Shown piece after piece: positions 11,111 through 21,816 of a DNA stretch of 64,000 nucleotides. The stretch is from Crocodylus rhombifer (lineage: Eukaryota > Chordata > Crocodylia > Crocodylidae): NCBI GenBank assembly GCA_038503035.1, contig JAVSML010001070.1, positions 192,055 through 256,054 of the forward strand, given 5' to 3'. The stretch's first letter is position 1, and each line of letters opens with the position of its first letter. A model generated the notes under the pieces. The model ran no database searches, was not told the DNA's origin, and saw only the letters and a list, made by a program, of their open reading frames with translations. The position numbers and the translations under genes were made by a program.

Positions 11111-12160
11111 TAACTCAAGTTAGGGCACTGTCCACAAACATCCCAGGCTCCTCTGCAGCTCCCCACTAATGCCCTCTTCACAGGAAGGTGCACTAGCATT
11201 CACCCTGCTCTCAGCTGCTCTGGCTGAGCACCCAGCGGGTGCTGTCCCTGAGCTGTCACAGAGCTGAGTCAGCACAGACACTTTGCAGCATAGACCCCTT
11301 CTGCAGCCCTGCGTCCTGCCTCCAGTCAGCTGCCAATAGCAGGCAGTTGGTGGGGGGGGAGGGAGGGAGATGGAGGTCTCTGTCTTTGCATGAACCCCGT
11401 TATGAACCACCGCACGATGTACACACAGACCTGACACTGAGGCAATGAGAACCCCCATGAGTGGGTGCAGCCCCATGGAGCCTATACGTATGTGCACACA
11501 CACACTATAAAATTGTATAAAATACATATGCGTGTGTGGGTGTATAAAAGCAAGTGGCTTTTGGGGAATAAGACCTACATATCTCCTTTCATTTTAAATT
11601 AGGACAATGGGAAATGTAAAGGTGCACTGTGTTATTTGCAAAAGCAAAATTTATGACAATCCTGCTGAATGAGTAAAATGAAACTGCAAAGGATCTAAAG
11701 CAATTCTTTTGACAATCCCTGATACAAAAACTGGGGATAGGCCATGGCAAGCAACAAAGATGAGCTGGGGGCAATAAATATGCACAAGTCAACCAGGAAT
11801 GCATTTATGCTTCCCTGACTATGTTAAGGGTCTCAAACAAAGCACTTAAACTATGATAACCCAAGACACACACCTATTTTTTTTTAAATTTGTGTGGGAA
11901 CAGATCACATTTTATCTGCAATGATGCAGTTTTCCTCCAGTTAAGAGGCTCCATGACTTGGGTTCCAGGCATGCAAATTTGCCCTCAACTGTAATTTAGC
12001 TGCTTAATTTTCATCCCCTTCCCCTCACTCCCAGTGAGGCCAATATATCATTTATTTTGAGATGGCACAGGACATCACATTTCATCCAAGTAGCTTGAGC
12101 TCTGACATGCATGTGTTTGCGCTCAGTAGTATTTAACTAAAGCATAGTTAGTGTTTGGCT
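11111..12160. other. non-coding DNA; GC-rich, then AT-rich
   Basis: 11111-11460 is GC-rich and may be the body of the adjacent transposon copy. It includes a 135-codon minus-strand frame without recognisable domains. 11490-11550 has short CA/TATA-type simple sequence. From 11560 to 12160 nothing was recognised. Confidence 0.4.
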
Positions 12161-12164
12161 AAAG

Positions 12165-13080
12165 CATCTTTCAGGAAGGTATCCAGCTTTGATCTGAACA
12201 TATAAAGAGCTATCTAGACTCTTTAATTCCCCTGTTAATTTGTTCCAGGGGTTAATCAACCTTCTTGTTAGAAATTTGTGTTTAATTTCTAATTTGAATG
12301 TGTCTGGCTTCAGCTTCAGACATTTGGTTCCTGTTATGCCTTTCTCTTCTAGATTAAGGGCCCTTTATTGCCCAGTAATTCTCCCCTTAAGAACACTTCT
12401 ACACTATAATCAAGTTATTTCTCAATCGTCTTTTTCAAACACTAAGTGGTTGAGCTCTTATAGTCTCTCTTTATAAGGTTTGCATGGCCTGGATTCATTG
12501 TTCTCAGATGTATAACTTTGCATATATCTGTATTAAAGTCTAAATTAAAGGCAATTTAGTGGATGCAGTTTACCAAGCAATCTAGGTTTGCCCTGTATGA
12601 TGGCTCTCCCCCCTTGTTATTTTGTATTCTATCAGTCTTCATGCTATTTATGAATTTTATCAACAATTATTGTATATTTACTTTCTTATCATTGACTAAA
12701 AATGTTGAATAATGCTGGAGCTAGTACAGACTCCTTTAAATTGCTACTAGTAACATTTCCACCCAACAGTTATTCCCCACTGGAAGAATATTCTTAAGAT
12801 CTTTTTGAGATCTTAATCCATTTAGCACATCCTTTACTGATATTGTAGAGTCTTAGTCTTTTAATTAGAATGTAGTGCAATACTGAAGGCAAGCTATTCT
12901 GGATCGCCTTATTCAGAGAGTTCCTTGGTCCATTTTTTGCTTAATACGAAAAGGAATATATTCATTTCAAAAGAGGCATGCAAACACAGAATAGCTAATC
13001 CAGAGTAATGTCATGTTTAGCTAAGACCTAAATCAAATACTTTATAAAAGTCTCTTATAGCTACACAGATACCTTTTAAG
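12165..13080 (-). mobile_element. old, decayed CR1 LINE (minus strand)
   Basis: The plus strand shows the antisense of a CR1 3' region and RT-coding segment: TTTGTTCCAGGGGTTAATC, AGATTAAGGGCCCTTTA, then motifs corresponding to the downstream RT region (ATGTATAACTTTGCATAT, AGTTTACCAAGCAATC, ATTGACTAAAAATGTTGAA) in the correct order for this family. The antisense of the segment encoding the KAFDTV area, CTTTATAAAAGTCTC, appears last. It is much more diverged than the other CR1 copies here and carries deletions, so it is an old insertion. Confidence 0.65.
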
Positions 13081-13211
13081 GAACTGAATTTATATTCATA
13101 GGCAGAACTCACTTTACACATTCAAATAGGAGTTACCCAGCTGTGTACCTGTCCATTTCCACCCATAAGCACAGTTTGCATTTCTACTTTCTGTAAAGTG
13201 TAAATATGTTA

Positions 13212-13350
13212 GCATTCATAGAAGTAGGGTCAGAAGGGGCCTTGTAGATAATCAGGTCCAACCCCCTGCCCTGGGCAGGACAGAGAAACTGGGCTCAGAC
13301 GACCCCAGCCAAGTAGATGTCAAGTCTTTTCTTAAAGAAGGAAAAACCCA
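13212..13350 (-). mobile_element. CR1 3' end fragment (minus strand)
   Basis: ATTCATAGAAGTAGGGTCAG followed by AAGGGGCCTTGTAGATAATC and CCAACCCCCTGCCCTGGGCAG is the reverse complement of a CR1 3' tail (GGGGGTTGGAC... GAGGTCCCTTC...). It is followed by AAGTCTTTTCTTAAAGAAGG, the antisense of the CR1 FKKRL-type C-terminal codons. It is truncated at its 5' end, as is usual for this clade. Confidence 0.8.
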
Positions 13351-13439
13351 AGAAGATATGGTAGGTGTGTATGAAACAAGACCTTAGAACATGCAATGTT
13401 CCAGATGAGATGACAGTGGCCAAAAGTGCAATAGAAAGG

Positions 13440-14560
13440 ATAACTTGATAAGTGGAAGGGACTGTTCAAGATCCCCAGTGCCCTTCAGGCTCCCCGCTAC
13501 CCAGCCTGAATAACCCATGAAGGGGAACTCTCAAGACCCTCAGGAGTCTTTTCCCTTTGGGGCTTTCCCTCCGGCTGCTGGCCCCAACTGAGGGCAGAGG
13601 GGAATCCTTCCTCCCCTGTGGGAATCCTCTTTTCCAGGGCAAGTCACAGCTCTCTGGTCCCAATGAAGCTGTGCTAGTTTCCCTGGGAGAGGCGTTTTCT
13701 CCCTTAGCAGGGAAGTCCCCAGCTGCTCTTGGCTCTCTGTGGCCTGGACCCTCTTTAGGCCCTGTGCACTGATGGCCCTTCTATGCCATGTGTCCGGCTT
13801 TGTGCCAGGGGTTAGAGACCAGAGCTGCCTTTTGCAGCACCAGGGTCTCAGTCCATTCCTGGACCCTCTGTGCACCACCTGTGCACTGTGGTCCTGGTCT
13901 TGTGCCAGGGATTAGAGACCCAAGCCGCCTCAAGCAGCTCCTGGATGAGGGTCCACTCCTCGACCCTCAGTGCACTGGCTGTAACTGACAGCCTGGCCTC
14001 ATGCCAGGGATTAGAGACCCAAACCATCTTGTGCAGCTCCCAGGGTCTTGGTCCCTCTCAAACCCTCTGGGCACTGGCAGTGCACCGCTCACCATGCTCC
14101 TTTATGGCGGGGATGGGGGACGTGCTCACTTTGCCACTCCCTACCCAACTAGGAGGCTTTGGGCTCTTCCAGGGCAAGAGATCCACTCATCTGGTCTGCT
14201 CTTCTTTGCCTTCTTCATCCCTTGATGTAGTTGCCCGTGTGCTGGGCACACTGACTTTTTATTCCTTCTGGGGGCTTTGCCCCCAGATTGCAAATGGACT
14301 AATCAGAGACAGAGGGGGTTAGACCCCGCTCAGGTCCAGCTTTCACTTTGCCTTTGGGTAGGGTCAGGGTAAGCCTCTCCCCTGCCATCACCTGATTGGT
14401 GGGGGCACCCCACCAATTGCTCAGAGCCCTTCTGAGCTGGCAAACCAGGCTGCTGTCAGTTAGCCTACCACACTGTGTTTTGGGATAGACATGTGTAGGA
14501 GCGATAGATTCTGACCGTCTCACTGGGTGGAGAGGCTATAGAGCTGAGTTGATCCTGTGG
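13440..14560. other. GC-rich block containing a ~100-bp tandem repeat
   Basis: This 1.1-kb block is abruptly richer in G and C than its surroundings. Open frames of 60-150 codons occur in several phases and I judge them to be compositional. The central part is the tandem array given separately. The flanks have inverted-repeat-like words (GGGGGCTTTGCCCCC near 14268) but no recognisable TE ends. It could be part of an LTR element or a satellite-bearing MITE. Confidence 0.35.
13741..14085. repeat. ~100-bp tandem repeat, about 3.4 units
   Basis: The landmark TGTGCCAGGGATTAGAGACC occurs at 13801 (one mismatch), 13901 and 14000 (two mismatches at its start), giving periods of 100 and 99 bases. Each is followed by a GCAGC(T/A)CC-containing segment, then GTCC(A/C)..TC and a GCACTG-containing segment. 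Units are roughly 75-85% alike by eye. It is a minisatellite-scale array with no coding function apparent. Confidence 0.8.
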
Positions 14561-15410
14561 AGGTTATATATTTACACATTGGTTGAATTCGTAGAATCAC
14601 TAGAAATTCTAAAGTCTGCCTAACAGCAAACCAACAATGAAATTATTAAGATGAAAATGTGTTCAGTCTTAGTCCAAAGAGATAGCAAGTAAGATAGACA
14701 AAGGGGCCTTATATTACCTTGCATGCTGTGGAGTGCTGAGTACATGATCAGTGCTTAACAAGTAACATAATGGTCTAGATACCCAAAGTAGTTCTACAAA
14801 CTTTCGGAGAACAATTTCAGTTCACATGAGCTGATTAAATTACTCTGCCATAATTGATTCATTTTGTAGACTATCAAGAAGCAATGTATTTGTGCTGAAC
14901 ACAGACAGTAAACTTTGTTTAAAACTACATTTAACTTACAGCATCATATTGTTCAAGTGATGAACTCTGTGGGTGAGTGCACTAATGTGTTCATTACTAA
15001 CATTAATACCAGAATTATGCAGGTTGTGTGTGCTGAGCTTCTGAGTTTTTAAAGTGTCAAGCAAGAAAAAAGGTTTCTTTATGTAAGAAAGTTGCATTCA
15101 TCCTTACTGGAGTGAAAGAGCTACAATATAACCAGAAATGAACAGAGCTTATCTCCTCTAGCAGGTGTCACTCTAGACCCTTTTAAAACAAGCTGATGAA
15201 TATACAGGAACTCATTTATGCAGGGAACAACTCAAAATGTGCGTGAAGAAATGCTTACTACCAGAGATGATTACAATTCCCTGTCCCTGCTAAAGAATAG
15301 ACCATACATTTTGTGTTAAGTTCTTAATCTAGCCATTTGTTTGGGAAACTACCATATATAGGTCACTGTAATTTCTTTTCTTTTTATGTTAGTTGTCTGT
15401 TTTATTTTAG
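14561..15410. other. AT-rich non-coding DNA, nothing recognised
   Basis: I see no LINE, inverted-repeat element, tandem array or extended open frame here. The sequence has the same unique AT-rich texture as the adjacent candidate regulatory block. Confidence 0.5.
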
Positions 15411-15970
15411 TGATAAGATAAAAGAATATGCCCCATAGACATTCTGAGACTACTTTTGCTGCCAATTAATAATTGTTATATTAAATATCCAATTTGGGTT
15501 ACCTGATAAGATGGGGGTCAAATTACTTTTCCCATTTAACAGCCTGTAGTGAATTGAATTGGATTCTTTTTGTATGGCTTTACTATTTGAAATAGTATTG
15601 CTTTAATATGGCAACACAGCCTTTTTTGAATGATAAGGTCATTAGCTCCTAATTAGAACTAAATTTACGGTTGTAATTGAAGACTTGTTAAATAATAATA
15701 AAGAAGAAATGGGGTACTGTAGGAAGCAAAAAGTTAAAATAAAACTCCACACATCTAATGCCCTGATCAATCAATCATTATCTGACATTAAATTGTTGCC
15801 TTAATTGTTGCTCTGTAATGTGCTTGAGTTTTAACAACCTCAGAAAAGTCATTAACTTTTTTACTACTTTTTTGAGAAATGCATGTAGGTTTAATTAAAC
15901 AAATATTTCATTTTCCAAAGCCTTATCCAGAGAAGACACATCTCACAATGATGATTAGGTTTAATTAGTT
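15411..15970. promoter_or_regulatory. candidate conserved non-coding enhancer-like element
   Basis: The block has very dense homeodomain-type cores on both strands (TTAATTGTTG, CCTAATTAGAAC, CAATTAATAATTG, GTTTAATTAAAC, GTTTAATTAG), a tandem ATCAATCAATCATT (PBX/HOX-like) and GATAAG (GATA-like) sites. It has no transposon signature and no simple-sequence decay. This composition is characteristic of ancient vertebrate developmental enhancers. Conservation is inferred, not shown, and the target gene must lie outside the window. Confidence 0.35.
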
Positions 15971-17380
15971 TAAGAATGACTTCTGTACTGAACAAAAGTA
16001 AACCTTTGAGGATTTTGGCTTTTTATTCTTTTCTCTCTTTCAGCATTTGGAAAGAAAGAAAGAAAACCAAAGAACAGAAAACATTCCTCCCCCCAAAAGG
16101 AAATATTTTTTCACACATGTCAATTTTGTTTAAAGACAGTATGGCTCAGACTTCTTGACAAATCAGAGAAACCTTTTATTTTCCTCCCAAAGAGACCATT
16201 TTAAATCTTTCTTTTTCACTTTGTGAAGTGGGCCAGATGTAAGAAAAATGCATTTGGTATTTTGTGATATTTAAATATTTATGGCATAATTTAGTCTGTA
16301 AGAGCCAAAATTTTGTTTTCTTCTCCTTTTTTTATTCCAGGTACTTTTTTTTTCCAGGCCTATTTTTTGGATACAGTCACCAGCAAAACAAGTGTTTGAA
16401 TTGTAGTTATATGGCAAGTTTTCAAATTGTAACAGATGGACAAAACACTTGAGAATTGACTGAAGGGAACAATTCTGCATTAGCATGAGGGAGAGGAATG
16501 ATGACCTAACAATTCTTTTTTTATCTCAATATCTATTATTCTATGAGCTCCTAGGCAACACACCAGGTCTTTATCATAATTAGTTGCTTATCTCTTATTA
16601 CATCTATATGGATACAAATTACTCTACAGTGGTAGGTGTATAGTCTCACTGAATTACCAAGGCCTTTGAATATTTTAGTATAACTCAGATTTGCCTCACT
16701 TAAATGGCATATCATAACATGTTTTTATTTAGGACATTGAATTACTATAATGTTATTTTTAGAATCTGGTTCAAGCATTAAGAAAATGTGGCAGAAATGC
16801 AAGTGAGATATTAGAAGAGATTAAGTGAAAGTTGAACAAAAGTCTACCCAAATGGGGACTGACAAAAGGGTTCAAAATTTGAAGAGACTTGGATGTTTTC
16901 TTCTGTCCAAAATGTTTTCAGTCCTGGAAATAATAGTCATCACGTCATTTAATTTGTATTGAAATGTATACATTTTTCTTATCTGTTAACAGGATCATCA
17001 GATGAGTATTACAGGAAACCGCTAGCTAGTCATCATCAAAAATATGAAGAGGAGTCTGGTTTATTTCTATTTCTGGACCTTTGTTTTTCTTTACTGTTGG
17101 GCCAAAAAAACTAATTAAAAGGGATCAAGTTGCATTCTGACACTTTTCTCAGAGTGATGTGGTCAACTTTTTGGTGAACAAATCTAGGGCACAATCCTGG
17201 ATACTCTGCAGCTTTCTAGAGTCAAAAGTGGTCTATCCCATTTCCAGTTCTAGCCATCCTAGGATGATATTGGGAACAGGCTAATGAAGGTGGACGCAGG
17301 GCTGCTGGTATGCAGCTTCTGATATATTACAGGAGAGCTATCTAATTGTTGGCATTTGGGCCTTTTCAGTTGCCTCTTCT
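15971..17380. other. AT-rich non-coding DNA, nothing recognised
   Basis: Several poly-T tracts and short chance frames occur, the longest about 70 codons. I see no TE ends, RNA genes or exons with recognisable protein similarity. Confidence 0.5.
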
Positions 17381-17386
17381 GCAGCC

Positions 17387-17887
17387 ATGGGGGTGTTGGG
17401 GGGAGAGGAAGGGGAGGAGGGACATCCTGGGGGTGGATGCCATGCTGCTGGCCCTGCCCTTGTGATGTTAAATGATACTTTCATGTACTGCACACACCTT
17501 TACCAAAAAAACCTGCTCCTCCAAAGATGCAGTAGGAATTTTTCTGATGTAGTAGGAATGTTTTGGAGGAGAGAAGTCCACCATTCAGAAGCAGTCCAAA
17601 AAATAATTAAGTTCTACTTCAGGGGCTCTTTGAGGACATTGGGATTCAACCATGAATTTTGGGAGTGTCCTAGAAAATTTAGAATGGCAAATCAGTATCT
17701 CACAAGATGTATTCTTCCTTTAAAATTACTGGAAGTTTGTTTGAGACATAAGACCCTTCCATTACCTATGGATCTATGCAATTCCTGTATGCTAAGAGCT
17801 AGTTCACATATAAAAGCATTTGGGGGAATATCATACCTTCTTCACAAAGTGCTTGGGAGAACAGATCAGCTTTGCAGAATGAGCTGA
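17387..17887 (+). pseudogene. probable relic of a PIF/Harbinger transposase N-terminal region
   Basis: This 166-codon frame is the longest non-LINE open frame in the window. Residues about 100-160 have the order and spacing of HARBI1-like transposases: a WE..RKFRM motif, a leucine-rich helix (LPLKLLEV), CLRHKTLPLPMDL resembling the conserved R-x(n)-P-(I/L)-P-(V/L)-(E/D) stretch, and HIKAFGGISYLLHKVL where the family has YR(S/T)-(I/V)-G-x-x-F-(G/N)-(V/I) and then an STV turn. In the family this region precedes the DDE catalytic core. No DDE motif follows and the frame ends at 17887, so the copy is dead. The assignment is by motif spacing only; identity is low. The first 30 residues are glycine-rich and probably not native. 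Confidence 0.35.
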
Positions 17888-18849
17888 GGGTCACCAAGTC
17901 CAGGAAGTGGCCTACCTAAAGAAAAGTATTTCAATGGTCTAGACTTGACAAATCCTTACTCAGAAGTAGCCAAGATCAGCCTTCTCATATTTAAAGGTGT
18001 GGAGGGTAGTATTTATCTAGATACCTCAGCTGATTGCAATTTGTGGGGATAAGCACTCTCTATGGGAGCCAAGATTTTAGGTCTCTTAAGTTCAAATCAA
18101 AAACTTAAAAATCTGTCAATAGCTGGAATAAGCTGCAAAAAAAATAGAGATCCTGTTCAAGACCTGAAAAACATACATCAAACATTCTTGATCCTTGATC
18201 CTTTATAACATTACCTTATTTTTTTCAAGCTAGCTGTCGCTTGTACTCCAGTTTCTGTTAACCAGTGATTAACTCGTAATACCATATCAGGTGGATTGGA
18301 GCTGTTATTCAGATGCTGAAGATACCATAGCTCAGACCTTGACACTTACCTTCTAATGGACTCTGCATGTTGAATAGCAAAGAATGAAATCCTGATAAAC
18401 ACAAATGAATGAGTCCTCAGGACAGAAGAATGCTTGTGTAGAATTATCTTTTGTAATGTCTCAGAAAGAAGAGACTAGAGATGGTCAAAGCACTTTCTAA
18501 CCTGCTTTTGTCTTCCTCAGCATTAAATATCATCACTTCTGGTCAATAGCATTAAAGCCAGCAAACAAATCTAAATAGACACCTGCACTTTATTTATTGC
18601 CAGTGACTGATCATGATCTAATTAAACCAATGCAGTTATCATATTTCCTTTTTATATTTATGTCTAAAATACAACTTGGTGGGGTCAAAGAGATGGAACT
18701 GGCATAGATGAAGTTCCTTATTGATATTCTTATCCAAGCAATACTAAGGCTTTGGCAATAACTGGAGAATCTGGCTGTACCAAAAAATGGCTTCTTGAAA
18801 AAGGTGGTTAACAAGCAGTTGACATCACTGGGAGACATGAAGTCTTCTG
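17888..18849. other. non-coding DNA, possible decayed LINE or transposon remnants
   Basis: Around 18297-18380 one plus-strand frame reads CYSDAEDTIAQTLTL followed by a stop and W, which loosely resembles the C-terminal zinc-knuckle segment (C..C..x-EDT-x-x-H-x-L-x-x-C-P-x-W) of some non-LTR retrotransposons. The rest is AT-rich with a 91-codon minus-strand chance frame. No clear family could be assigned. Confidence 0.2.
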
Positions 18850-19413
18850 TAGGGCTGTCCAACTTCTCAACAGGCAGGTGCTGCATGCAATATGGGATGC
18901 AGATCCAGGGGACACCCCAACTGTAACCATTCCCTCACCCGTACACACAGCTTGGCTCCTCCCTCTCACCATGTGCTGCTCAGATCCGCCTTGACGTAGA
19001 CATCCCAGCTCTCCCTCCTGGCCACATACACCATGGCAACACAGAGCCCAGCTCTGCAGTCATGTGTACTACACTTTCACACCCAGCCGCCTCTGGGCCA
19101 CACATATTGCACAGGCAACTCACCTGTATCATGCAGCATGAGCAGCCTGACTACCTCCTTTTCTGAGCATGCAGCACACACAGTCTAGCATACATCCACA
19201 CCACGAGTGCAGTATGGACAGCCTGGCTCCCTCTTGCTGTGACACCCTACCCCCAGGACTGGGGGCAAGAACAAGAAACTGCAGGAGGGAGGGGAAGCTC
19301 AGAGTTGCCAACCACCATTGCAAGAGCAATGGGTGGATTGGTGACTGAGTGGTGCCCATGAAGCACATTTTAATACCTCATGAACCACATGTGCTGCTAG
19401 TTGGACAGACCTG
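18850..19413. mobile_element. hAT-type non-autonomous element, 564 bp
   Basis: The left end TAGGGCTGTCCAACTTCT and the right end, which reads in complement CAGGTCTGTCCAACTAGCAG, form terminal inverted repeats of about 15 bases with the (T/C)AGG start typical of hAT elements. The flanking 8-mers are GTCTTCTG (18842-18849) and GTCTACTC (19414-19421), a 6/8 match that fits an aged 8-bp target duplication. The interior is C-rich with no transposase frame. Confidence 0.7.
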
Positions 19414-21300
19414 GTCTACTCCAATAATGGCCCAACATTTTCTTTCCAATTTCTACCATCCAAGAGGTTCACATAGCTTGCTTGCCACAACCTAAAAATC
19501 TTGTAGCCCTCAATAGTCTCATCAACTCAACTAAAACTCAGGCTGGAAAGAATCAGAGGGCAAGGAGAATCTATCCAAAGTACAGAATGAGTGATGGAAG
19601 CAAGATGAAAAGCATTCTCCAAATATTCTAATTCAATTGGTTTTATATCAGGCTCCAAAGAATTACTGCAGATTTCTACGTATTTTGGGGCCTAGTTTTC
19701 TTGCAATTTATATAGTATAAAAAGCTTACACACAGGAGGGATTTAACATTCCTTCTTTTTGATCAGCTAAATTTCCAAAATATATGTTTTGCATGACTAT
19801 TGTGTATATGTTATATCAGATCAGGAATGCTGAGTAACTCAGGAATACAATGAAGTACACAAGCAGGATTGAAAAAAGACTTTGCTTCTTTGATTTCTAG
19901 ATCCATTGTAACTATTATAAATATTTTATAACTTTATTTGACAACACAGGAACACCCCCCCCATTCCCTCACTCCCAAATAACATAGCCCTGAACATTCT
20001 GGCATGATGAAACCTCCCTCTTCTAACTTCTATTTGGAGAAAGATTTCTGCTTCAGAAAATTTAGCATGTGATAGCTAGGACTGTGAGTAGGAGGCACTG
20101 CGGTGCAATATCTTATGTGCCTAATGTTGTGCTGTCAAATGTATATTATCAAGTACAACCCTTCAGCCATTTACAAGGAGAGGAAATGCTGCAAAGACAG
20201 GCTAATGGCAAACAGGCTGTGTACAATATTAGTCAGAATATGAAATTGCTGAAGTAATAACAGTATTACTTACTAGCCTGTGAACACAGTAACTTTCTTC
20301 AATAAGCTAGAGAATGAATTATGCTCCCTCCCTCTCACAACTACAGTAAATGACAATGTGCGTGAATACCGAAAACTGCTTTCTCAAAAGTAATTCACGC
20401 TCCAAATGCATTCTGTATAGTCAGATCCGACAGGTGAATGTGGATTTGATAGACTATATTTATTATAAGATGTATATATTTTTTTCAGGTCAGCAGTTTT
20501 ACCTGTACCAGTACAGCTGTCAGGAAAGGCTACACAGTCAGGAAGATTGATTAGCTGTATGACAGAGTAGCACATCTATTGAATTCTCTTCTTTCAGCTT
20601 CAGCTGATGTGAGCAAGAAAAGCACTTTGATTTCAGGAATAATCTAGGTTTAATTGAGAATGGTAAACTTGTTGCACAGTTCATTTTTTATTCTTACTTT
20701 CACTTTACTTCCTTTTCATATTCTAGTCCCATTACTCTCACATTCTATAATTTATAAGGCTCTTGGATGTCTCTCTGAAAATGCTACCCATCACTGGTAG
20801 TTTAACAGGAGATGGCAGTGTCATCAGGTAGGTCATGATAAAGTTAGGATTGGAAATCCAATGTTTGAAGTCAGACAAGTATGAAGGAGGGCTGGGGGCA
20901 GAGGGAATGGAGTAGTTAAGACCCAAATAAAAATAAAGCAAAGATTCCAATTACAATTGACTGCCATCAGTGGTATTACTTGCTCCACTCCTTTCCTCAG
21001 CTACTATTAATGTGGAAAAACTAGCAATGATTGGCTCTTTAATTACCTGAACACAGTACTTCTCTACTTCTCCAAATATTTTGCTCTTGTTTTCTGATTG
21101 TGTGTTCAAGGAGACTATATTTCTTTCTGTTAATGGATGAATAGTTCAACCACTATAGAGTAGCAAGCAAAATCAAGTGTTCCCAGTCCCAAATTCTTAA
21201 CACAGTATGGTCAGTGTGGTATCCTTCTGGATAAGCAACAAAGGAATTGCAGGCACTGGTGGGATGATGAAGATTACAGTAATGTCTAAAATCTCTAGTC
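19414..21300. other. AT-rich non-coding DNA, nothing recognised
   Basis: I found no open frame above 80 codons and no recognisable repeat. A short poly-C run occurs near 19955. Confidence 0.5.
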
Positions 21301-21306
21301 ATAGTC

Positions 21307-21640
21307 TGTTTCTTCTTTGTGCTTGGCACTGTGAAAACTCAATGCAAAAAAGTAGGAATATGGTCTCTGTCCCAAATAGTGTGCAATCTAAGACGAGACA
21401 AAAACAGCAGATGGAGACAGACAGACAGGGTACTGTAAGTAAACTGGGGGAGAATATTGATTAAATAATTAGTGGTCTCAGCCTAGTAGCTTTGCAAAAG
21501 GCAAATGGAGTTGGAAAAATGGTAATGAGAGAGTTCTGTAAATTTTACTGCAAGCTCCTTCCAAGTGAGAAAAATAATGTGGGAAACACTGAACTGTTTT
21601 TTCATGGCATCATGGGCCTTTGATAGGCAGGAGTCAATAT
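21307..21640 (-). mobile_element. ancient amniote SINE/L2-like remnant (antisense)
   Basis: The segment (GAATATGGTCTCTGTCCCAA, then GTGCAATCTAAGACGAGACA, CAGCAGATGGAGACAGACAG) has the order of the widely dispersed amniote repeat in which CTGCCCCAAAGAGCTTACAA is followed by an AGACAA..GACAGA..CAGACAG segment. It is the complement of the same AGACTGTAA-CTCTT-GGGCAGG type of tail seen in the MIR-like SINE at 32316. Continuation to about 21640 with ATGGCATCATGGGCC fits the longer version. It is heavily diverged. Confidence 0.5.
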
Positions 21641-21660
21641 CTCATTAAAGAGTCACAGGT

Positions 21661-21816
21661 CTATGCTGGCTCAGGGTTGATGGTAGTTTTATATAGAGTT
21701 TAGGTTATGGTTTGTATGGGAAGTTTGGAGAGTGATGATCCTGCTTTAGGCAGGAGGTTGGATTAGATGACCTCTGGAGGTCCCTTCCAACTCTACTTCT
21801 CTATGATATGATTCTG
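21661..21816 (+). mobile_element. CR1 3' end fragment
   Basis: GGCTCAGGGTTGATGGTAGT leads through GAGGTTGGATTAGATGACC to GGAGGTCCCTTCCAACTCTA and TTCTCTATGATATGATTCT. This is the classic 3' UTR and terminal short repeat of a CR1 LINE, the same subfamily as 10431-10582. Only about 155 bases of the 3' end are present, reflecting 5' truncation during target-primed reverse transcription. Confidence 0.9.

Noticed and set aside
13741..14085. CRISPR-like array
   Set aside because: Only about three diverged ~100-bp head-to-tail units without spacer/repeat structure, in a vertebrate genome; it is an ordinary tandem repeat.
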